Shown here piece after piece: positions 1 through 8,761 of a stretch of 64,000 bases of DNA. Each line of letters opens with the position of its first letter. Position 1 is the stretch's first letter. The stretch is from JAFDXJ01 sp038257845 (GTDB taxonomy: Bacteria > Bacteroidota > Bacteroidia > Chitinophagales > Chitinophagaceae), in assembly GCA_038257845.1 (NCBI GenBank), contig JBBSQL010000005.1, positions 1 through 64,000 of the forward strand. The letters run 5' to 3'. The translations under genes were made by a program, and so were the position numbers. The notes beneath the pieces were generated by a model. The model did no database searches. It saw nothing but the letters and a program-made list of their open reading frames with translations, and was not told the DNA's origin.

Positions 1-546
1 GTTATATTAACGCGTAAATTTTTATTGCCCATAATCCCGGATACGATTTTCACGGTTGGAAATTTTGTGTTGCATAAAGGGACTTTACTGATGCTCATTT
101 TTGCATTGCTGATGTTTGTTTCGGCATTGCGTATGATTCATCAAAATAAACTTGAAGAAAAAACGGGTGTAAAAAAATCTAACTATTTATTTTACCTGGT
201 GATGCAGGGGTTTTTTGTGGGCATCGTTACAGGCTTGCTGGGAGCTGGCGGTGGTTTTCTAATTATTCCCGCACTGGTTTTATTAATGAAGATACCAATG
301 AAAAAAGCAGTGGGCACTTCACTGGTCATCATAGCCATCAATTCCTTATCGGGATTTATTTTCAGCCTTAGTTCCATACAGGTTGACTGGCCTCAATTGC
401 TCACTATCACAGGCATTGCGATCGTTGGCGTTTTACTCGGGATTTCATTGTCAGATAAAGTGTCGCCTGCTTCTCTTAAAAAAGGTTTTGGCTGGTTTGT
501 TTTAGCAATGGCTTTTTACATAATCATCCGCGAATTGTTTTTATAA
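1..546 (+). CDS. Sulfite exporter TauE/SafE family permease, 3' part (cut by window edge)
   Basis: This is the C-terminal part of a TauE/SafE family membrane permease, a family that moves sulfite, sulfonates or other small organic anions across the inner membrane. The frame is open to base 1, so the TTG at 25 is probably not the start. About 181 residues are visible. A segment near fragment residue 70-100 carries the glycine-rich turn GLLGAGGGFLIIP that opens the second half of TauE proteins, and hydrophobic helices alternate with short loops up to the end. The substrate cannot be read from sequence. It converges on the ftsZ end of the dcw cluster, with a hairpin terminator between them. Confidence 0.85.
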   Translation, partial: VILTRKFLLPIIPDTIFTVGNFVLHKGTLLMLIFALLMFVSALRMIHQNKLEEKTGVKKSNYLFYLVMQGFFVGIVTGLLGAGGGFLIIPALVLLMKIPMKKAVGTSLVIIAINSLSGFIFSLSSIQVDWPQLLTITGIAIVGVLLGISLSDKVSPASLKKGFGWFVLAMAFYIIIRELFL

Positions 547-563
547 CTTTTTTATACTAAAAA

Positions 564-587
564 TCCCTCCTTTTTTCAAAGGAGGGA
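564..587 (-). terminator. Intrinsic terminator closing the dcw cluster
   Basis: A perfect 10-bp stem (TCCCTCCTTT with AAAGGAGGGA) has a 4-nt loop. Read on the minus strand it is followed directly by TTTTT and then a second T run, so it is a good Rho-independent terminator for ftsZ. The plus-strand side lacks a T tract, so it serves the TauE gene less well. Confidence 0.8.
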
Positions 588-613
588 CACACAACAAAAG
601 CCCGGGTTTTTCT

Positions 614-2422
614 CTAATCAGGTTTTTTCCCATCAAGAAAAGTATTGATACTCGAAATATGCACTTCATCTTTTTCATCTTTTTTCACTGTGTATTTGCT
701 GTAAAATTGCTCAACAGATGTGAGTGTATTTCCAAACAATTCCATGTTCCTGCGTACATACGCGGGTACTGATTCAAAATCGCTCGAAGCCTCTTTGGAA
801 TTCATATTAAATGAAAGATTGCGCAGTTTGTGAATCCGCTCCGCGGCTCTTTTTTTCTGATCTTCTTCTTCATTCAATGGTGCATCCAAATTTTCTGCTA
901 CGATCTGCTTTTCATTTTCTAAAATCGTTTTTGGCTTTTCCTCCACTTCATCTTTAATAATTAATTCCAGTTGAATCTCTTCTTCAAATTGTTCAAAAGG
1001 ATCTTTGGCTGGAGTACTTTTTTCTACTTCTATTTCCGGTTTTAATTCAGTCGCCTTTTCCTTTTTTTCAGCGGGCATATTTGCATAAATATTCTTTGGC
1101 TTTGAGAAAATATTCAACGGAATGGTCACAGGTTCTTCATGGAAAATAATTTCTCCCGGAGAAGTTTCTGCTTTGATCTCTTCAGCCGGAATATTATTTT
1201 CTTCCATATCATCCTGCAGCAATTCAAATAAAACTGGTTGCTCATCTCTTTTAATTTCAGTTATTTTTTCTGCCGGTTTTTCAATGTCCGGTTCTGAAAT
1301 ACTTGGTGCATAGATATCTTTTTCAGCAACGGCTTCTTCCATTTTTGCATTTAAATCAAAGATCTTTTTCTCTTCATTTTCTACGCCGAGTGTCATCACG
1401 ATTTTCTCAACAGGTTTTTCTTTTACTTCTTTATTTTTTATTTTAGAAAATGGATCTTTATGCTCAAAGCCAGTGGCAACAAGCGTTATACCCACTTTTG
1501 CATCCAGCGTTGCGTCGTAACCCATTCCTACGATCACGTCTGTATTTTCACCGGCTTGTAATCTCAAATGATTGTTGATGATCTCCACTTCATCCATTGT
1601 ACATTCATGTTCGCCTTCAGCGCTGTTGATATTAATGAGTATCCATTTCGCACCGCGGATATCACTGTCATTTAATAAAGGTGAATTCAGTGCTTCTTCA
1701 ATAGCGCGCTGTGCCCGGTCTTCTCCATCTACTGCTGCACTGCCCAAAATTGCTACGCCACCATTTTTCATCACGGTGCAAACATCTGCAAAGTCAACGA
1801 TGATATGGCCGCGGCTGTTGATAATATCCGTGATACATTTTGCAGCAGTCGCCAATACATTATCAGCTTTACCAAATGCTTCCTTCATTTTTAAATTACC
1901 ATATTGAATGCGCAATTTATCATTGCTGATCACAAGCAATGTATCTACAAAAGGTTCTAATTCCTTGATACCGGCTTCTGCCTGTACCATTCTTCGCGGG
2001 CCTTCAAAACCAAATGGTGTGGTAACAATGGCCACAGTAAGTATTCCAAGTTCCCTGCAAATTTTTGCAATGATTGGAGCACCACCTGTGCCCGTGCCGC
2101 CGCCCATACCTGCGCAGATGAATGCCATTTTTGTATTCACTTCAAGAATACTTTTTATTTCTTCCAAAGATTCTTCTGTCGCATGTTTTCCAACTTCAGG
2201 ATTTGCGCCTGCGCCGAGCCCTTGCGTAAGATGCGGCCCGAGTTGAATTTTATTCGGCACTTTGCTTTGGTCGAGTGCCTTGGAATCTGTATTACAAATT
2301 ATAAAATCAACGCCTTCTATGTCTTCTGCAAACATATAGTTTACGGCATTGCTTCCTCCGCCACCCACACCAAGTACCTTGATGATGGATGATTTTTGCT
2401 TTGGGATATCAAAGTGAATCAT
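614..2422 (-). CDS. ftsZ: Cell division protein FtsZ
   Basis: FtsZ is the tubulin-like GTPase that polymerises into the division ring. The 602-residue product has the nucleotide-binding start VLGVGGGGSNAVN (residues 16-28), the tubulin signature GGGTGTGGAP (about 107-116) and the T7-loop aspartates at D210 and D213 in VDFADV. The globular part ends near residue 330. It is followed by a very long acidic, Pro/Glu/Lys-rich linker, which explains a length well above the usual 350-400. A VPAYVRR segment at 552-558 resembles the FtsA-binding tail peptide, but about 45 more residues follow it. It is the last gene of the dcw cluster, 65 bp after ftsA. The residue at the T7-loop Asn position appears to be Ile208 (see findings). 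Confidence 0.97.
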   Translation of the reverse strand: MIHFDIPKQKSSIIKVLGVGGGGSNAVNYMFAEDIEGVDFIICNTDSKALDQSKVPNKIQLGPHLTQGLGAGANPEVGKHATEESLEEIKSILEVNTKMAFICAGMGGGTGTGGAPIIAKICRELGILTVAIVTTPFGFEGPRRMVQAEAGIKELEPFVDTLLVISNDKLRIQYGNLKMKEAFGKADNVLATAAKCITDIINSRGHIIVDFADVCTVMKNGGVAILGSAAVDGEDRAQRAIEEALNSPLLNDSDIRGAKWILININSAEGEHECTMDEVEIINNHLRLQAGENTDVIVGMGYDATLDAKVGITLVATGFEHKDPFSKIKNKEVKEKPVEKIVMTLGVENEEKKIFDLNAKMEEAVAEKDIYAPSISEPDIEKPAEKITEIKRDEQPVLFELLQDDMEENNIPAEEIKAETSPGEIIFHEEPVTIPLNIFSKPKNIYANMPAEKKEKATELKPEIEVEKSTPAKDPFEQFEEEIQLELIIKDEVEEKPKTILENEKQIVAENLDAPLNEEEDQKKRAAERIHKLRNLSFNMNSKEASSDFESVPAYVRRNMELFGNTLTSVEQFYSKYTVKKDEKDEVHISSINTFLDGKKPD

Positions 2423-2487
2423 AATTTTAAAATTTAAAGTGGGTAAGTAAGTAAGTTTAATGAAAAATAAAAAAGTGTATTGCTGGT

Positions 2488-3861
2488 TTATTTGATTTCT
2501 ATATCTCCATCTTCCTTAAAAAGTTCAATAAGGCTGACTTTGAATTTTTCCCAAAATGTAGAAATGCTTTTACGCTTTCTAATATCTACAACTTCTTTCT
2601 CAGTAGTTTGCTCTACCGTGTCAATCGCTTCTTTTAAAAGCGTGCCAGGTACATGCACATTCCGGATTTTACTATCAAACTCTTTTCGCTTGTTTTCATA
2701 ATCGTCATAACCTTTTAAAATAAGACCGATACAAGTTGAATACATAGGTTTTTTAAGTTCATCAATATGGTTGGCCGCAAGATGTTCATTGGGCAAACCA
2801 ATACGTGCATTTAATCCTGTAATGTATTCAGTGAGTTGCAGCAAATGTTTCAATTGCGAACCACCACCCGTAAGTATGATGCCACCATTTAAAGCACGGC
2901 TATCAAGCCCCACTTGTTTTAAATGATACGTTACAAACTCCAGGATTTCACTCATGCGTGCCTGGATAATTGCAGCGAGATTTTTTACACTGATCTCTTT
3001 TGCTGGCATACCTTTTAAACCCGGGATGGTTATAAAAGCATTCGCTTTTGCTTCATCTTCGAGTGCGCTGCCAAACTGCACTTTCATGGCTTCTGCCTGG
3101 CTTTTCAAAACACCAAGTCCGTGGCGTATATCGGAAGTAATATTTTCTCCACCGAATGGAATAACTGCTGTGTGTTTTAAAATCCCTTCATAAAAAACAG
3201 CGAGGTCGCTTGTGCCGCCACCAATGTCAAGAATAGCTACTCCGGCTTCCATATCTATATTACTCATCACCGCTGATGAAGATGCAAGTGGTTGCAACAC
3301 GAGGTCCTTAGTTTTCAAACCACTTCTTTCAACAGCGCGGTTGATATTGCGGATCGCATTTCGGTCTCCCGTAATCATGTGAAAATTGGCGCCCACTTTT
3401 ACACCATTATAACCAACGGGATCTTTGATGTTTTGATAATTGTCCACGTGAAAATCCTGTGGAATTACATCAATGATCTGGTCACCTGCAGGAATAAATG
3501 TTTTACGCTGGTTCTCGATAAGAATATCTAATTCCCAGCGTTGAATTTCCAGGTCGGAATTCTGGCGTACAATGTCGCCGCGGGTTTGCAGGCTTTTAAT
3601 ATGATGGCCGGCAACGCCTACATACACTTCATTTATTTCGAGGTCTGCGTTGCTGTCCATACAATTTTGCAAAGCCTGTTTGATGGCCTTGATCGTTTGA
3701 TCAATATTTAGTACCTGGCCATGTTGCACGCCAATGCTGTTCGCACGGCCAAAGCCAAGTATATCGAGCTTTCCATACTCGTTTTTCCTGCCGGCAATCG
3801 CGGCAATTTTTGTGGTGCCTATGTCAAGGCCCACAATGATAGGAGCTTCATTTTCATTCAT
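2488..3861 (-). CDS. ftsA: Cell division protein FtsA
   Basis: FtsA is the actin-like ATPase that tethers FtsZ filaments to the membrane. The 457-residue product shows the phosphate-1 motif VGLDIGTTKIAAIAG near the N-terminus, the phosphate-2 motif AILDIGGGTSDLAVF around residue 210, and the adenosine motif ILTGGGSQL around 330. The SHS2/1C region lies between the first two. The C-terminus (FWEKFKVSLIELFKED) can form an amphipathic helix of the membrane-anchoring type. It lies between ftsQ and ftsZ, 38 bp after ftsQ, the standard dcw order. Confidence 0.97.
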   Translation of the reverse strand: MNENEAPIIVGLDIGTTKIAAIAGRKNEYGKLDILGFGRANSIGVQHGQVLNIDQTIKAIKQALQNCMDSNADLEINEVYVGVAGHHIKSLQTRGDIVRQNSDLEIQRWELDILIENQRKTFIPAGDQIIDVIPQDFHVDNYQNIKDPVGYNGVKVGANFHMITGDRNAIRNINRAVERSGLKTKDLVLQPLASSSAVMSNIDMEAGVAILDIGGGTSDLAVFYEGILKHTAVIPFGGENITSDIRHGLGVLKSQAEAMKVQFGSALEDEAKANAFITIPGLKGMPAKEISVKNLAAIIQARMSEILEFVTYHLKQVGLDSRALNGGIILTGGGSQLKHLLQLTEYITGLNARIGLPNEHLAANHIDELKKPMYSTCIGLILKGYDDYENKRKEFDSKIRNVHVPGTLLKEAIDTVEQTTEKEVVDIRKRKSISTFWEKFKVSLIELFKEDGDIEIK

Positions 3862-3899
3862 AATTAACGGGTTTTGTGTGTGTATAAGAAAATCTTTGT

Positions 3900-4913
3900 T
3901 TACTCATTTGTTGGTTTTTTTAAAACTGCTTTCGGAATTTTTTTAGTTGGTTTTTCAGTATTAATTTTTTTCACCTGGGTTGTTCCTTTGACTGGTTTTG
4001 TATTCATTTTTTTTGCCGAAGGAGTTTGTACAACTTTTGCTGTATCCAAAGATTTTACAGGCGCTGCAAAAACCGTATCGGCTAACACATTTTTTAATTT
4101 GTTATCACTGTTGGCAAATAATTTAATTGCAAGTGAAGTATCGGCAACAGCATTATACGCGCCTCTTCTTGATGCAACCACCTGTCCTGAAAATTCTACA
4201 TTGATTGTTGAATACTTTTCAAACCCCAATGTTTTCCAGGCCTGCTGGTAAAATGCCATCAAAGCCCGGAATTTTTCATCGAGGTTATCCGCGTTGCCGA
4301 GTATGATTTCCTGGTTGCCCAACACAGGAATTAAAATAAACTTTCCTTCTGTTGAAATATCCACTTGTGCAGTTAGTGCCATCCAGAAACTGTCTGCTGA
4401 AATATATGTGGCGATTTTTTTAACCTGCTGCATCAGTAAACTATCCGGCACAGATAATATATTTTTGTCTGAAGGAAATGATGTAAATAAAATCAATCGC
4501 TCCGGTGTGGTTGTTATTGCAGGCATTTTTGTGCAGGCAGTATCTATATAAAAAGAATTTCCTGAAACAGTGAAAACCCTTGCCAGTGGTGTTCTTAATG
4601 TAACTTCTGCATGCAATATTTGTTTGTTATCTACAAAAACTTCTGCTTTTTTTATCCAGGGATTTCTTTGAAGTTGCTGTTCAATATTATTTAAATTCAT
4701 TAAACTTAATGTGGCACCATTCTTTGCTCCATTCTTTTGGAGCACTGCAGTCACATCAGCTTCTTGTAAAAAAGATGCACTTGCATCCGGTTGAATATTT
4801 ATAACCACACCTGCTGTTGTGAGTTCATTTTTAGCGCGCATGGCCGCAATTAATAAAGTCACTGAAGCGATTGCCAATAAAGACCAAATAATATTTCTTA
4901 CAGCCTTTTTCAT
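3900..4913 (-). CDS. ftsQ: Cell division protein FtsQ
   Basis: FtsQ is a bitopic membrane protein that links early and late divisome proteins. The N-terminal basic residues are followed by one membrane segment (residues about 8-25), then a POTRA-like region (about 35-105) with the NPWIKKAEV pattern typical of FtsQ, and a beta domain to about residue 275. The last 50-60 residues are a Lys/Thr/Pro-rich basic tail (KKMNTKPVKGTTQVKK and onward) beyond the usual fold. The start is 3 bp after the murC stop, so the two genes are probably translationally coupled. Sequence conservation in this family is low; the call rests on domain layout and position. Confidence 0.9.
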   Translation of the reverse strand: MKKAVRNIIWSLLAIASVTLLIAAMRAKNELTTAGVVINIQPDASASFLQEADVTAVLQKNGAKNGATLSLMNLNNIEQQLQRNPWIKKAEVFVDNKQILHAEVTLRTPLARVFTVSGNSFYIDTACTKMPAITTTPERLILFTSFPSDKNILSVPDSLLMQQVKKIATYISADSFWMALTAQVDISTEGKFILIPVLGNQEIILGNADNLDEKFRALMAFYQQAWKTLGFEKYSTINVEFSGQVVASRRGAYNAVADTSLAIKLFANSDNKLKNVLADTVFAAPVKSLDTAKVVQTPSAKKMNTKPVKGTTQVKKINTEKPTKKIPKAVLKKPTNE

Positions 4914-4916
4914 TTT

Positions 4917-6311
4917 CTATACATCCTGTTTTTTTTCATGCATCATTATATTTTTTATAGCTGGTAACAACATATCTATATCTCCGGCACCTGCCGTTAC
5001 CAGCAATTCCGGTGAAGTGTTTTTAATATATTCCAGCAATTCATTTTTTTCTAACAATGATTTATTTGTCAAAATCATTTTATGTAAAATCAATTCACTA
5101 CTCACACCTTCTATGGCTTTTTCACGTGCAGGATACAAAGGCAATAAAATCACTTCATCAGCCTGGTCAAGGGTTTGCGCGAATTCATTGGCCAAATCTT
5201 TTGTCCTGCTATATAAGTGCGGCTGGAAAACCAATACACATTTTTTATTTGGATACAATTCTTTCACACCCGCGATCAATACACGCAGTTCTTCCGGGTG
5301 ATGTGCATAATCATCAATAAAAATATTTTCTGTATTGTTTAGTATAAATTCAAATCGTCTTTTTACACCTTTGAAAGATTGTATCCCATCTTTGATTTTT
5401 TCATTATCAATTCCGAGACATTTTGCGATGGTGATTGCAGCCAATGCATTTTCAATATTATGTCGGCCACCCATATTGAGTTGAAAACCGCTGATCATTT
5501 CGCCACGATAATTCACATCAAATGTATAGGCATGTTCTCCGACTTTAATGTTCACAGCACTGGTATCCGACTCCACATTTTCAATGGCATACGTAAGTTT
5601 ATTTGCTGCATTTAATTTATTTGCTTGAAGTAAATTTTTTGGAGAAATGAGACAGCCATTCTCTTTTATTTTTGAAGAAAATTCTATGAAGGCATCTTCA
5701 ACTGCTGCAGCTGTTCCATATATATCAAGATGATCTGCATCCATTGCTGTGATCACAGCAATATTCGGTGAAAGTTTTAAAAAGCTCCGGTCATATTCAT
5801 CCGCTTCCACAACAAAAACATTGTTTTCACTGTGCCAGAAATTAGTTTGATAATTTGCTGAAATACCTCCCAGGAAAGCGTTACAGCCGAAGCCTGAATC
5901 TTTCAATACATGTGCTGTAAGTGTGCTGATTGTTGTTTTACCATGTGTACCAGCGATACAAATATTAAAACCATCTTTCGTAATCCCCTGCAAGACTTCA
6001 CTCCGTTTAAAAAGTGGTAATTGATTTTTTGTACAATAAACAAATGCAGGTGAATCGGCCGGAACAGCAGGTGTATAAATTACAAGGCCAATGTTTTGAA
6101 TATCTTTTATTTCTTCCTGGTTATATTGAACATACATTCCTTCATTCACTAAAGCAATAGTGAGTGGAGTCTCAGTGCGATCATACCCGGCAACTTCTTT
6201 ACCCAATGATTTAAAATACCTTGCCAGTGCACTCATACCAATGCCACCAATGCCGATGAAATACACAACGTGCAAATTTTTATCGTTCAATATTTCATTG
6301 ATATCCCTCAT
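4917..6311 (-). CDS. murC: UDP-N-acetylmuramate--L-alanine ligase
   Basis: MurC adds L-alanine to UDP-MurNAc using ATP, the first step of the peptidoglycan stem peptide. The 464-residue length is normal for the family. The N-terminal Rossmann domain begins VYFIGIGGIGMSALAR, the ATP loop is GTHGKTT at 121-127, and the Mur-ligase middle and C-terminal domains follow, with DDYAHHPEE around residue 330. Its ATG overlaps the murG stop by 4 bp (ATGA), a sign of translational coupling, and ftsQ follows 3 bp later. Confidence 0.98.
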   Translation of the reverse strand: MRDINEILNDKNLHVVYFIGIGGIGMSALARYFKSLGKEVAGYDRTETPLTIALVNEGMYVQYNQEEIKDIQNIGLVIYTPAVPADSPAFVYCTKNQLPLFKRSEVLQGITKDGFNICIAGTHGKTTISTLTAHVLKDSGFGCNAFLGGISANYQTNFWHSENNVFVVEADEYDRSFLKLSPNIAVITAMDADHLDIYGTAAAVEDAFIEFSSKIKENGCLISPKNLLQANKLNAANKLTYAIENVESDTSAVNIKVGEHAYTFDVNYRGEMISGFQLNMGGRHNIENALAAITIAKCLGIDNEKIKDGIQSFKGVKRRFEFILNNTENIFIDDYAHHPEELRVLIAGVKELYPNKKCVLVFQPHLYSRTKDLANEFAQTLDQADEVILLPLYPAREKAIEGVSSELILHKMILTNKSLLEKNELLEYIKNTSPELLVTAGAGDIDMLLPAIKNIMMHEKKQDV

Positions 6312-7423
6312 GCAATATTGTTTTTATCTTCCCATGATAAATATTTAAGAATTTCAGATGCTATAATTTCATTGGCATTATACACAGCCAGTTTGCCAAT
6401 ATTTTCACTTAGTTCCTTTTGCAAACTTTCATCATTGGCCAGTCTGGTTATTTCCTTGAAAAGTTGCGTGTTTGCATCTTCATTTTTCACCAGCAATGCG
6501 GCATTTTTTTCAACGAGGTATTGCGCATTTACAAACTGGTGATTCTCGGCAGCAAAAGGATATGGCACAAAAATCACCGGCTTCTTAGTGACACATAATT
6601 CTGCAACAGACATGGCGCCGGCCCTTGATACCACTACATCTGCGCAGGCATACGCTTTATCCATGTGTTCAATAAATTCCCCAACCCAGGTGCAATTGGA
6701 AACATGTGCGCGGTTCGCAAAAAATGTTGCATTCGTTTTTCCAGTCTGCCAGATTAATTGCAAATCAAGTGAATCCAATTCCTGTACATGCTTTGCCATT
6801 ACTTCATTGATACTTTGTGCACCGAGACTACCACCAACTGCAAGAATTATTTTTTTATTTGGATTAAGGTTGAAAAAAGAAATCGCTTCTTCTCTTGTTA
6901 TGGTTGATTCGGAAATAGCTTTACGTACCGGGTTCCCCGACATGAGTAATTTTTTTGCGGGGAAAAATTTTTCCATACCATACGATGCAACAAATATTTT
7001 TACAGCTCTGCTTCCTAAAAGGATATTACTTTTTCCTGCGAAAGAATTGCTTTCATGAATGAAAGTTGGAATATTCTTTTGTTGAGCAAAACGTAACACC
7101 GGATAGCTGGAATAGCCACCCACGCCAATTACAGCGTCAGGCTTGAAGTTTTTCATAATGGATTTTACCTGGAAAAAACTTTTTAAAAGTTTGAAAGGAA
7201 GTCCTGTATTTTTCAAAATTGAACCGCGATGAAAACCGGCAATATCTATACCTTCGATATTATATCCATGCAATGGCACTTTCTCCATTTCCATTTTTCC
7301 TTTGGCTCCGACAAACAACAATTCTACATCACTGAGTTGCGCCCTCAAAGCATTTGCAATCGCAATTGCCGGGAAAATGTGGCCACCTGTACCTCCGCCT
7401 GCTATGATAATTTTAATACTCAA
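6308..7423 (-). CDS. murG: Undecaprenyl-PP-MurNAc-pentapeptide GlcNAc transferase
   Basis: MurG transfers GlcNAc from UDP-GlcNAc to lipid I, making lipid II on the cytoplasmic face of the membrane. The 371-residue product starts with the family motif GGGTGGH (residues 9-15). A second nucleotide-sugar motif, SRAGAMSVAEL, occurs near residue 270, followed by PYPFAAENHQ. The start codon is TTG, the only sensible start because the motif begins 8 residues in, and it overlaps the ftsW stop by 4 bp (TTGA). The stop overlaps the murC start in the same way. Confidence 0.97.
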   Translation of the reverse strand: MSIKIIIAGGGTGGHIFPAIAIANALRAQLSDVELLFVGAKGKMEMEKVPLHGYNIEGIDIAGFHRGSILKNTGLPFKLLKSFFQVKSIMKNFKPDAVIGVGGYSSYPVLRFAQQKNIPTFIHESNSFAGKSNILLGSRAVKIFVASYGMEKFFPAKKLLMSGNPVRKAISESTITREEAISFFNLNPNKKIILAVGGSLGAQSINEVMAKHVQELDSLDLQLIWQTGKTNATFFANRAHVSNCTWVGEFIEHMDKAYACADVVVSRAGAMSVAELCVTKKPVIFVPYPFAAENHQFVNAQYLVEKNAALLVKNEDANTQLFKEITRLANDESLQKELSENIGKLAVYNANEIIASEILKYLSWEDKNNIA

Positions 7424-8739
7424 TTCTTTTCTGTTTTTGGTTCATCTTCTATTTCATCATCATTTTCAATTTCATCATTCTCTTCATTGGCTTTCATTTC
7501 CGCCAATGATTTTTTTCCTTCCAATATTTCCACATTCCTGGCCACACTTAATACTATTCCAATAGAAGCACAGGTAAAAATAAATGAGCTTCCACCCATA
7601 CTTACTAAAGGAAGTGTAACTCCTGTAACCGGCACCAGGTTTACGTTTACAGCCATATTGGCCAGCGCCTGTATCACTAATGTAAAACTTAAAGCAAGCG
7701 CGAGCAATGCACCAAACGCAAACGGGCAACGCCTGAAAATGCGAATGCACCTGTATAAAAAAATCACGTAGAGAAATATGATAAATGCCGCACCCAATAA
7801 GCCATATTCTTCCACGATGATGGAAAAAATAAAATCGTTATATGCCTGCGGTAAATAATTTCTTTGCAGGCTATTGCCCGGGCCAAGACCAAAAAATATA
7901 CTCCCGTTGGCAATCGCAATTTTTGCCTGGTTTACCTGGTAATCTCCGTCTTCATCTCCACCATACATAAAATCCTGTACGCGGCTAACCCAGGTCCCTA
8001 CCCTGCCATAAGATTGAACCGAATGTGCAAGACTGGTTTTATCTACAACAGTTGTATCAGACTTTGGTGTATATGTTGCTTTCGCAATCATCACAAGTAT
8101 GAGTACCGGAATTAATGCAACACCAATAGCCAGCAATATATGCTTCACACTTACCCGGCCAATAAATAAAAGTAACAAAGCTGTAACACCTGTCAATAGT
8201 GCATTTGAGAGATTTGCAGGCATGATCAGAACACAGGTAATTGCAATAGGAATGATCAATGGTAAAAAACCTTTTTTGAAATCTTTGATCACATTTTGTT
8301 TACGGCTGAGCTGCCTGCACAAATACATAAACAAAGCCAATTTTGCAAAATCACTTGTTTGAAAAGTAATGTTGATGATGGGTAATTTTATCCACCTGCT
8401 GCCATCATTTATTTCAGCACCAAAGAATAAAGTATAAATTAAAAGCGGAATTGAAATAAGATAAATGATCAAAGAGATGCGTGAAAAAATAGTGTAATTG
8501 ATACGATGTAAAAAATAAATGAGCATTAAACCCAGGAGGATGCAGGCGAGTTGTTTAAAGAGATAAATTTCTGTATTACCATTGTTCATTTTATATGCAA
8601 GTGAACCAGTAGCACTGTAAACGACCAGCAGTGAAGTGAGTGCAAGCAATACAACGATGCCCCAGATATACCTGTCGCCATGAATCTTTTCATGCAAGCC
8701 TTTAAAAGGTTTTTCGATATCTAAAAAATCATTGATCAT
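7420..8739 (-). CDS. ftsW: SEDS peptidoglycan glycosyltransferase FtsW
   Basis: FtsW is the polytopic SEDS-family enzyme that polymerises lipid II at the septum together with its partner penicillin-binding protein. The 439-residue product has about ten hydrophobic segments, the SEDS pattern FGLGPGNSLQRNYLPQAYNDFIFSI split around residue 280-300, and VPVTGVTLPLVSMGGSS near residue 380. A charged Glu/Asp/Asn-rich cytoplasmic tail of about 35 residues ends the protein. Position between murD and murG and the adjacent ftsI favour FtsW over RodA. Confidence 0.95.
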   Translation of the reverse strand: MINDFLDIEKPFKGLHEKIHGDRYIWGIVVLLALTSLLVVYSATGSLAYKMNNGNTEIYLFKQLACILLGLMLIYFLHRINYTIFSRISLIIYLISIPLLIYTLFFGAEINDGSRWIKLPIINITFQTSDFAKLALFMYLCRQLSRKQNVIKDFKKGFLPLIIPIAITCVLIMPANLSNALLTGVTALLLLFIGRVSVKHILLAIGVALIPVLILVMIAKATYTPKSDTTVVDKTSLAHSVQSYGRVGTWVSRVQDFMYGGDEDGDYQVNQAKIAIANGSIFFGLGPGNSLQRNYLPQAYNDFIFSIIVEEYGLLGAAFIIFLYVIFLYRCIRIFRRCPFAFGALLALALSFTLVIQALANMAVNVNLVPVTGVTLPLVSMGGSSFIFTCASIGIVLSVARNVEILEGKKSLAEMKANEENDEIENDDEIEDEPKTEKN

Positions 8740-8761
8740 TTAATTTTAAAACAATTTTTAT

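Noticed and set aside
1572..2246. Two plus-strand frames of about 110 codons inside ftsZ
   Set aside because: They are antisense shadows of ftsZ with Ser/Ile-rich composition and no RBS or motif.
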